Part shown: positions 7,297 to 12,422 of the stretch, piece by piece
How positions within the stretch are numbered: position 1 is the stretch's first letter
How the letters are laid out: each line of letters begins with the position of its first letter
From: an uncultured Clostridia bacterium
GTDB taxonomy: Bacteria; Bacillota; Clostridia; TANB77; CAG-508
Assembly (NCBI GenBank): GCA_934167135.1
Contig: CAKPKI010000045.1
Location: forward strand, 1-12,422
Direction: 5' to 3'
Length of the DNA stretch: 12,422 bases
The notes under the pieces: model-generated
What the model was told of the DNA's origin: nothing
The model's input: only the letters and a program-made list of their open reading frames with translations
Database searches by the model: none
Position numbers and translations under genes: made by a program

Positions 7297-7342
7297 AAAA
7301 GATAAATCTTTTTTTGTAAAGCTATTATTTAATCTTCTTTTT

Positions 7343-7705
7343 TTAGGAAACATTATTTTTATAAAATCTTAATCTAATGAATCCATCCTCCCCCATCGAA
7401 CTTTTTGTAAAGATTTCATCCTTATCATAAGGAATTTTAAAAAATTCCAATATCTTCGAGAAGTCAAATGGTCCTGAGCCTCTATATCCTACAGAAAGAG
7501 AGAGAATCTTAACAGCGAATTCTTTCCCATTCTCTTCAAAAATAAGAGTTACAGGATAACTTTCAATGTCTTTTTCATCTGGAAGACATCGAGTGTTGTA
7601 ATCCATCCGGATTTCTTTTAAATTCCATGTCTCTTTCATTAATCTCCGTAATTCTTCCAATACGGAATAACTGGTATATGTTCTTAAAGCAATTGTTGTT
7701 TCCAT
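7343..7705 (-). CDS. Conserved-looking 120-residue protein, unknown function
   Basis: A soluble protein with no signal peptide or membrane segment. It has mixed alpha/beta character, with strands around YPVTLIFEENGKEFAVKILSL, then VGYRGSGPFDFSKILEFF and FIRLRFYKN near the end. The start at 7705 is fixed by a strong AGGAGG site. It has a near-consensus promoter upstream and a terminator downstream, so it is an independent one-gene unit. Its coding sequence looks less AT-rich than its neighbours (codons such as CGG, CGA, GGA), which may point to separate acquisition. I do not recognise the family. Confidence 0.7.
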   Translation of the reverse strand: METTIALRTYTSYSVLEELRRLMKETWNLKEIRMDYNTRCLPDEKDIESYPVTLIFEENGKEFAVKILSLSVGYRGSGPFDFSKILEFFKIPYDKDEIFTKSSMGEDGFIRLRFYKNNVS

Positions 7706-7735
7706 ATTTATACCTCCTAATTAAAGTTCGTAGTT

Positions 7736-7764
7736 ATAATATCACATCTTATGTAAATAGTCAA
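7736..7764 (-). promoter_or_regulatory. Sigma-A promoter of the 120-residue gene
   Basis: On the minus strand TTGACT (7764-7759) and TATTAT (7741-7736) are exactly 17 bases apart, about 30 bases before the gene's start codon. It is one of the best promoter matches in the window. Confidence 0.75.
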
Positions 7765-7862
7765 GTAATAAAATTTTTTTGTTTTAAATTTTATAATACA
7801 CCCAAGAATGTAATAGACTCTTATATTTTAAGTATTTCTATCTCTTAATTTTAAATAAATCA

Positions 7863-8270
7863 TTAAACTAAATCCTGACTAAATCTTAACAAATATCCAT
7901 TTGGATCTTGCACCAAAAATTCTTTACATCCCATCAAAATCTTATCTTTTCTATACCAATGTTCTTCCATTTCTATAAATATTGTATAACTAGCTTTTTT
8001 CAGTCTATTGTAAATTTCATCTATGTTTGTAACATCTATTTGAAAATTAATGCCTCTTCCAAGTGGATACTCTAATCTTCCAGTTTCCCATTTATTATTT
8101 TCTGTATCTATTTGCTGTAACATAATCTGTACATTTTCAAACTGTAAAAAAACAAATTTATCCTCTATTCTCTCATACTCTATATGAAAGCCTATCAAAT
8201 CAATATAAAAATGTAAACTATCAGCTAAATCAAAAACATCAAATTCTGGTAATATTTGATTCCATTCCAT
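7863..8270 (-). CDS. VOC/glyoxalase fold protein, bleomycin-resistance-like
   Basis: A 135-residue protein of the vicinal oxygen chelate superfamily, most like the bleomycin-binding resistance branch. It could sequester an antibiotic or bind another small ligand; no metal-dependent activity can be claimed. The first beta-alpha-beta unit is PEFDVFDLADSLHFYIDLIGFHIEYER (residues 8-34). FVFLQFENVQIMLQQ follows, then the second module NFQIDVTNIDEIYNRLKKA, and the typical end FLVQDPNGYLLRFSQDL. The ATG at 8270 has GGGAGAG upstream. It begins 17 bases after the membrane-protein gene, so they form an operon. Substrate is unknown. Confidence 0.8.
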   Translation of the reverse strand: MEWNQILPEFDVFDLADSLHFYIDLIGFHIEYERIEDKFVFLQFENVQIMLQQIDTENNKWETGRLEYPLGRGINFQIDVTNIDEIYNRLKKASYTIFIEMEEHWYRKDKILMGCKEFLVQDPNGYLLRFSQDLV

Positions 8271-8287
8271 TTTTATCTCTCCCTTTA

Positions 8288-9301
8288 CTAATCATTTATA
8301 AATTCTATAGATTTAACTATGTATATATTCGGTAAATATGCAATATTAGACACTAATTCTATTCTACACAACTCATTTATATGATATCCATAATTAGAAT
8401 TAGAATTATTTTCTTTATCTCCTAAATATGTTTTGGTAATATCTCCAACTGACAATTTAAATAAATAAAATGGTTGAGATTTTACTGCTCCAAAATCTTT
8501 TTCATCTAATGCGACCTTTGCTATAATATAATTTTCTTTTTCATTATAATAAGCAAGTTCAGCATCAAATTCTCGCTTGTTTAATAATTCCTTTTCTACT
8601 TGTTTTAAAATATATTCTTTTTTTGTAACTATAATAGTTGTTTTTGCATTAGTAAATTGTTCCGTAGGTTTATATACTGTTACATAATCGCCAATTTCAA
8701 TATTGTGAATATTAGTTGAATTTTCGTTTTCATAGTTTATAACCTGAGAATTTTCAGATAATTCTAGTGCTAAATACTTTCCTTTATCTTCTTCTATATC
8801 TCCATAATATATAGCGTTATTTGATATCTCAAAAATTTCTCCACAACTATAATTATACTCTACATCTTGCATTATTTCTTCGCTATTATTTTCTGAAGTT
8901 ATTCTGTAATATGGAATTTGATAAATATTATCTCCACCAGATTCTTTACCTCTAAAAATAATTCTTACTGAATCTGTAAGCCAATCTATTGAATAATTAT
9001 CAGAATCTAAGTTTGCACCATCATTTGCAAGTTCAATCTTAAATGAAACAGGATTAGTTCCACTAACATATGGCAAACCAGTTGTATCAAAATAAATCAA
9101 TAATTCTTGTGAACTGAAAAACATTGGTACTCCTACTTTATAACATTTTACATGATAATTTCCATCAGGTGATGTCTCATCAAACCATTCTGTTTTATCA
9201 TCATTAATAAAAAATATCATGCTACTATACATTACTGATATTATTAAAATAATAGTTTCTATTATAAATGCAATAATTATTAATTTCTTCTTTTTTTTCA
9301 C
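8288..9301 (-). CDS. Membrane-anchored protein of unknown function
   Basis: A 337-residue protein with a Lys-rich start and one long hydrophobic segment (about residues 7-32), then a large, mostly hydrophilic domain predicted to be outside the cell. That part begins with an SPDGNYHVKCY strand motif (residues 44-54), seen in small extracytoplasmic beta-rich domains such as DUF5412; I make that link only tentatively. A second half (from about 195) has an IGDYVTVYKPT beta segment and Glu/Lys-rich helices. The start is GTG at 9301, with GGAG seven bases upstream. A near-consensus promoter lies further up, and the VOC gene follows in the same operon. It reads intact. Confidence 0.7.
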   Translation of the reverse strand: MKKKKKLIIIAFIIETIILIISVMYSSMIFFINDDKTEWFDETSPDGNYHVKCYKVGVPMFFSSQELLIYFDTTGLPYVSGTNPVSFKIELANDGANLDSDNYSIDWLTDSVRIIFRGKESGGDNIYQIPYYRITSENNSEEIMQDVEYNYSCGEIFEISNNAIYYGDIEEDKGKYLALELSENSQVINYENENSTNIHNIEIGDYVTVYKPTEQFTNAKTTIIVTKKEYILKQVEKELLNKREFDAELAYYNEKENYIIAKVALDEKDFGAVKSQPFYLFKLSVGDITKTYLGDKENNSNSNYGYHINELCRIELVSNIAYLPNIYIVKSIEFIND

Positions 9302-9342
9302 TATTTAACTCCTCTTTCATATATTTTTATATGCTTAGAAAG

Positions 9343-9371
9343 ATTTTATCATAAAATATTTTTTATATCAA
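9343..9371 (-). promoter_or_regulatory. Sigma-A promoter of the membrane protein/VOC operon
   Basis: On the minus strand TTGATA (9371-9366) and TAAAAT (9348-9343) are 17 bases apart, about 40 bases upstream of the GTG start. It lies immediately beside repeat copy 1. Confidence 0.65.
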
Positions 9372-9388
9372 CATTATTTTTTCGAATA

Positions 9389-9659
9389 GATAAGAAAATA
9401 TTACTAGATAATTGTTTTGATAAAATTTTCAAAAGAAATCCTTGAAATATAAGTTTTTCATTACATTCCTCGGCTTATTACAAAATTTAAGAAATTCTAA
9501 TTTGTTTTATGAGTCCTTTCCACTATCGTGAACTCTTACCATAAAACTGCATAGAATTTCTAAAATTTTTCCATGCACATTCGTCATTTCATTCAAAGCT
9601 TATATTTCAAGGATTTCTTTGTATTAATTAAAAAAAACATTAACCGGTAACAATAAAAT
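9389..9659. repeat. Non-coding repeat, long copy (MITE-like)
   Basis: A 271-bp element whose two ends match the shorter copy at 11741-11825 in the same orientation. Its left end shares a 19-base identity at 9414-9432 (GTTTTGATAAAATTTTCAA). Its right end shares GATTTCTTTGTATTAATT (9612-9629) and a GTAACAATAAAAT tail. Between them lies a palindromic core that the other copy lacks. It carries no open frame. It sits between the protease terminator and the membrane-protein promoter. Confidence 0.75.
9432..9620. repeat. 189-bp palindromic core with 22-bp perfect arms
   Basis: Positions 9432-9453 and 9599-9620 are perfect reverse complements over 22 bases, reading AAAGAAATCCTTGAAATATA then AG. Inside, pairing continues imperfectly. 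TTAAGAAATTCTA at about 9488-9500 faces TAGAATTTCTAAAA at about 9552-9565, and GTTTTATGAG faces TACCATAAAAC. The result is a long hairpin with a loop of about 25 bases. It is far too long for an ordinary terminator and is typical of a folded miniature element. Confidence 0.8.
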
Positions 9660-9674
9660 TCTTCACTATAAAGA

Positions 9675-9701
9675 AAGAAGTGCTACACTGTAGCACTTCT
9701 T
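9675..9701 (-). terminator. Rho-independent terminator of the protease gene
   Basis: AAGAAGTGCTA (9675-9685) and TAGCACTTCTT (9691-9701) form an 11-bp stem with a 5-base loop. On the minus strand it is followed by TTCTTTAT, 35 bases after the stop at 9736. It insulates the protease gene from the repeat. Confidence 0.75.
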
Positions 9702-9735
9702 AGAGATATGACTAATATGATTTTTATTTTTGTGA

Positions 9736-11616
9736 TTAAACAATAGAATCAATTTCGATTTTAGACAACATTCCTTTTCTTACTAATTCTGCAACTAATT
9801 TTTCAATTTCTTCCTTATGAGCAACTAAAACAGAATCAGCATATTGGGTTGCTTCATTAATAATTTTACCAATTTCGTAATCTATTCTAGTTATTATTTT
9901 TTCTGTATACATTGAATTTTTATCCTCATAAGGATATACCCTATTTTCAATAGCACCTTCACCTAATCCGTACTTCGTTACCATATCCTTAGCAATTTGG
10001 TTTGCATGGGTTAAATCATCTGCTGCTCCAGAATTTAAGTTATTGGTATAAATCATTTCTGCTCTTCTTCCACCTAACGCATTAGCAATTCTTTGAATGT
10101 ATGCTTCCCTATTTGTATATTGTAATGTAGCTACTTCTTGTTCACTTACAGTAACTCCCCAATAATTATCTGTTGGCATAATTGAAATTGCTAATACCTT
10201 AAAATTTTGCAATCTAGGAGAATACTTTTGAATAATGTAGTGTCCAACCTCATGGTAAGCAACTTCTTTTTTAATATCTTCTGAAAGCTCTTCAAATTTT
10301 TTTCTTTTAATTGCAAAACATTCTAAAACATCAGATTTGTCAACAATAGTTTTGTTTTTTAATTCAGCTACAGCCATGGCTTTGTCAATAACATCCAGTG
10401 TTCTATCTGGATTTCGTGTTTCATATTTAAAGCATGATGCATTGAATATTGCAAATTCAACAACTTCTTTTGAAATAGTAGTGTGATGATATTCTTCAAG
10501 CCGTAAAATTTGATTTTTTATCATATCGTAAAGTTCAGTTGTTTTTGGTTCTTCTACAACAATTTTTTCAAATCTTCTTTTTAATGCTCCATCTTTTGAG
10601 AAATACTTTTCATATTCTTTATAAGTCGTAGCACCAATAACTTGAGTATCACCTCTTGCTAAAATTGGCTTAAGTGCATTTGCTAAGTCTAATTCTCCTT
10701 CTCTACAAGCTCCTGCACCTAAAATTGTATGAATTTCATCAATAAACAAAATACAGTCAGAATTGTTTTGCAAAAATTTAATCAATTCCTGAAATCTTTC
10801 TTCTGCTGATCCTCTATATTTTGTTCCAGCTAAAATTGATGTTACATCTAATTCTACAATTTTCTTGTTTTTAAATTTGTCATGACAATTTCCTTTTACA
10901 ATATCCCATGTAAGCTTCTCTACAATAGCAGTTTTTCCTACACCTGGTTCTCCAACTAAAATAGCATTTTTCTTTGTTGCTTTTGCAAGAATTCTAATTA
11001 ATTGGTCTTTTTCATTTTCTCTACCAAGTATTTTGCAATATTTTTCATCTTTAGAATATTTATTATTCATTACTGTCAAAAAACTTGCTAATTTATTCGG
11101 GATTGCTAATTGTTCAGAATTTTTTCTTCTACTCGTATCCTTCTTAGTTGCCAAGTGTTCTTGTTTTTCAAAACACGATTCTAGAAATTCTTCATAAATA
11201 TCAGGAATAATTTCTATAAATCCAGCTAACATGAATTTGTTGTTTAATGAATTTGTATTATAATAAGCATTAGCAGTTAAATAAGCTGATTGAATTATTC
11301 TTAATAATGTTTCATCAATTAAAATTCTTACATATTCATTTCCAGGACTACTTAAAGCTAGTACATATGTGTTTTCATTTTTATCAACAAATTCTTCTAA
11401 ATGATTCTTTATTAACTCATGTACTTTGCTATTAATTTGAGTTGGTTTCAGATACTTTAACAAATATTTGTTAAGCGGACTGTTTTTCATTACTGCAAGT
11501 GTCCCAAAAGCAATTATAGTTGGTACATAATTTAATAAATACCGTGTTGCAATTTTGTCTGATGTTAATAATAATTCAATTGTATCAGAGTCTAATTCCA
11601 TACGTTTATCACTCAT
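9736..11616 (-). CDS. Chimeric ATP-dependent protease: Clp D1-type AAA+ joined to FtsH-type M41 peptidase
   Basis: Predicted soluble ATP-dependent zinc protease of 626 residues. Residues 1-190 are a helical N-terminal region I cannot assign; there is no clear FtsH-style pair of membrane segments. The AAA+ module (about 195-435) is Clp/Hsp100 D1-like: LGRENEKDQL (197-206), Walker A GEPGVGKT (222-229), pore-loop GTKYRG (264-269), Walker B LFIDE (290-294), sensor IGATT (327-331) and arginine finger RRF (347-349). FtsH would carry an MFVG-type pore loop and an SRH motif instead. The M41 domain follows: HEVGH (455-459) as zinc site, LGGRRAE (514-520), and AADDL (531-535) giving a third ligand, probably Asp534. 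All catalytic residues are present. ATG 11616 has GGAGG upstream. It is a single-gene unit with its own promoter and terminator. Confidence 0.88.
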   Translation of the reverse strand: MSDKRMELDSDTIELLLTSDKIATRYLLNYVPTIIAFGTLAVMKNSPLNKYLLKYLKPTQINSKVHELIKNHLEEFVDKNENTYVLALSSPGNEYVRILIDETLLRIIQSAYLTANAYYNTNSLNNKFMLAGFIEIIPDIYEEFLESCFEKQEHLATKKDTSRRKNSEQLAIPNKLASFLTVMNNKYSKDEKYCKILGRENEKDQLIRILAKATKKNAILVGEPGVGKTAIVEKLTWDIVKGNCHDKFKNKKIVELDVTSILAGTKYRGSAEERFQELIKFLQNNSDCILFIDEIHTILGAGACREGELDLANALKPILARGDTQVIGATTYKEYEKYFSKDGALKRRFEKIVVEEPKTTELYDMIKNQILRLEEYHHTTISKEVVEFAIFNASCFKYETRNPDRTLDVIDKAMAVAELKNKTIVDKSDVLECFAIKRKKFEELSEDIKKEVAYHEVGHYIIQKYSPRLQNFKVLAISIMPTDNYWGVTVSEQEVATLQYTNREAYIQRIANALGGRRAEMIYTNNLNSGAADDLTHANQIAKDMVTKYGLGEGAIENRVYPYEDKNSMYTEKIITRIDYEIGKIINEATQYADSVLVAHKEEIEKLVAELVRKGMLSKIEIDSIV

Positions 11617-11654
11617 ATTACTACCTCCATTTTTCTATTTTTAGTAACATATAT

Positions 11655-11683
11655 ATATTACATCTTTAAGCTAAATTTGTCAA
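11655..11683 (-). promoter_or_regulatory. Near-consensus sigma-A promoter of the protease gene
   Basis: On the minus strand TTGACA (11683-11678) and TAATAT (11660-11655) are 17 bases apart, the best promoter match in the window. A near-palindrome, GTAACATATATATATTAC (11644-11661), covers the -10 box and could be an operator. Its AGTAACAT edge reappears inverted as ATGTTACT in the neighbouring repeat. Confidence 0.75.
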
Positions 11684-11740
11684 TACTTTCCAATTCATTT
11701 TACATAACCCATTATATCTGAGAGATTGCTTGCATACAGT

Positions 11741-11825
11741 AAATAAAATGTTACTATCTAATAGTTTTGATAAAATTTTCAAGATTTCTTTGTATTAATT
11801 TTAAATAAACCAGTAACAATAAAAT
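11741..11825. repeat. Non-coding repeat, short copy lacking the palindromic core
   Basis: 85 bp that align end to end with the outer parts of 9389-9659 in the same orientation: 19 identical bases at 11764-11782 and 18 at 11783-11800, then CAGTAACAATAAAAT. The two blocks abut exactly where the long copy carries its palindrome. The join lies in a TTTCAA stretch present on both sides of the palindrome. It ends 82 bases before the tyrosine recombinase gene. Confidence 0.75.
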
Positions 11826-11906
11826 AACATTTATTTGCACAACCTCTTTATTTTTATATACAAAAGTGATATTATATTTTTATACTAATATATGGAGTGT
11901 GAAACA

Positions 11907-12422
11907 ATGATACCAAGAGAAAAAAATCCAGAATATTTAAACGCATTTTTAGACTATTCAATAACAATATTAAATAAATCACCAAATTCAGTTAAAGAAT
12001 ATAATTATGATTTAGCAAACTTTTTAAAATTTATAATGATTCGTTTTAAATTAACAAATACAACAATTTATGATGAAATAGATATAACAAAATTTACAGA
12101 AAACGAATTAAAACAAATAACACTTGATGATATACATGCATATATATCACATTTGGCAATTGATAATCGTAATAAAGCAACAACAAGAGCAAGAAAAATC
12201 TCAACAATACGAATATTTTTCAAATACTTATCACAAAAAGCAAATATTATAGAAATTAACCCCGCCCAAAATTTAGAAACACCAAAACTCGAAAAAAGAA
12301 TGCCAAAATATCTTTCTTTAGATGATAGTAAAAAATTATTAAATGTTGCCATAAATGAAGAAAATCGAAATTGTAAAAGAGATTATGCTATTACAACATT
12401 ATTTTTAAATTGTGGAATGCGT
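11907..12422 (+). CDS. XerC/XerD-like tyrosine recombinase (3' end outside window)
   Basis: Site-specific DNA recombinase of the integrase family. The 172 residues in the window run open to the edge. They include a SAM-like core-binding domain: FLDYSITILNKSPNSVKEY, then ITLDDIHAYISHLA and RKISTIRIFFKYLS, then NPAQNLETPKLEKRMPKYLS, and the start of the catalytic domain. The last residues, FLNCGMR, place the first catalytic arginine at the window edge. The RHRY remainder and the Tyr are not visible. Start ATG 11907 has GGAGTG upstream. It resembles chromosomal clostridial Xer proteins more than phage integrases, so this end may be chromosome. It could also act on the adjacent repeat, which is untested. 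Confidence 0.88.
   Translation, partial: MIPREKNPEYLNAFLDYSITILNKSPNSVKEYNYDLANFLKFIMIRFKLTNTTIYDEIDITKFTENELKQITLDDIHAYISHLAIDNRNKATTRARKISTIRIFFKYLSQKANIIEINPAQNLETPKLEKRMPKYLSLDDSKKLLNVAINEENRNCKRDYAITTLFLNCGMR

Noticed and set aside
7627..7848. Plus-strand open frame of 73 codons
   Set aside because: It overlaps the start and promoter of the leftward 120-residue gene and has no ribosome site.
9432..9620. Long palindrome as a transcription terminator
   Set aside because: The arms are AT-rich and far too long, with no T-run at the right place; a proper terminator for the protease gene lies at 9675-9701.
9389..11825. Integron-like attC sites, because the repeats contain GTTAC/GTAAC edges and a palindrome
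   Set aside because: No GTTRRRY/RYYYAAC core pairs with correct spacing are visible, only two copies are seen, and the nearby recombinase lacks a visible integron-specific segment.
12068..12352. Minus-strand open frame of 94 codons
   Set aside because: Antisense to the tyrosine recombinase, whose family motifs are clear.

Overview
This is a very AT-rich window (roughly 70-75% A+T by eye) with Shine-Dalgarno sites of the AAGGAGG type, sigma-A-like promoters and the standard code (TGA is used as a stop). This points to a low-GC Firmicute, most likely a gut or environmental member of the Clostridia. I see no rRNA, tRNA or CRISPR array.

Left part (1 to about 6.95 kb): a Tn4451/TnpX-type mobilizable element. 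Leftward genes are a large serine recombinase (tnpX, 3' end outside the window), a small tnpW protein and a MobV/Pre relaxase (TnpZ-like). The relaxase is preceded by a dense cluster of inverted repeats, the best oriT candidate. Diverging from it is a rightward cargo operon with an intact APH(2'')-type aminoglycoside phosphotransferase, a frameshifted P-loop kinase-like gene, and a twice-frameshifted YhcG/DUF1016 PDDEXK nuclease gene. A leftward tnpV with a frameshifted C-terminus, a truncated YolD-like gene and short coding remnants follow. Five apparent single-base lesions fall between about 4.5 and 6.95 kb, while the recombinase, relaxase and phosphotransferase read cleanly. This suggests decaying cargo, or base-calling errors in A/T runs.

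Middle part (6.97 to 9.3 kb): leftward small genes. These are a single-pass membrane protein, an unrecognised 120-residue protein with its own promoter and terminator, a VOC/bleomycin-resistance-like protein, and upstream of that a membrane-anchored protein in the same operon.

Right part (9.3 to 12.4 kb): a leftward gene for an unusual chimeric protease, with a Clp/Hsp100 D1-type AAA+ module joined to an FtsH-type M41 zinc peptidase and no membrane anchor. It has its own strong promoter and terminator and is bracketed by two same-orientation copies of a non-coding repeat. One copy carries a 189-bp palindromic core that the other lacks. Beside the second copy starts a rightward XerC/D-like tyrosine recombinase, cut by the window end just as its first catalytic arginine appears.

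The most notable items are the Clp-FtsH chimera in its repeat-bracketed unit, the hairpin array over the relaxase start, and the divergent phosphotransferase carried by a mobilizable element.
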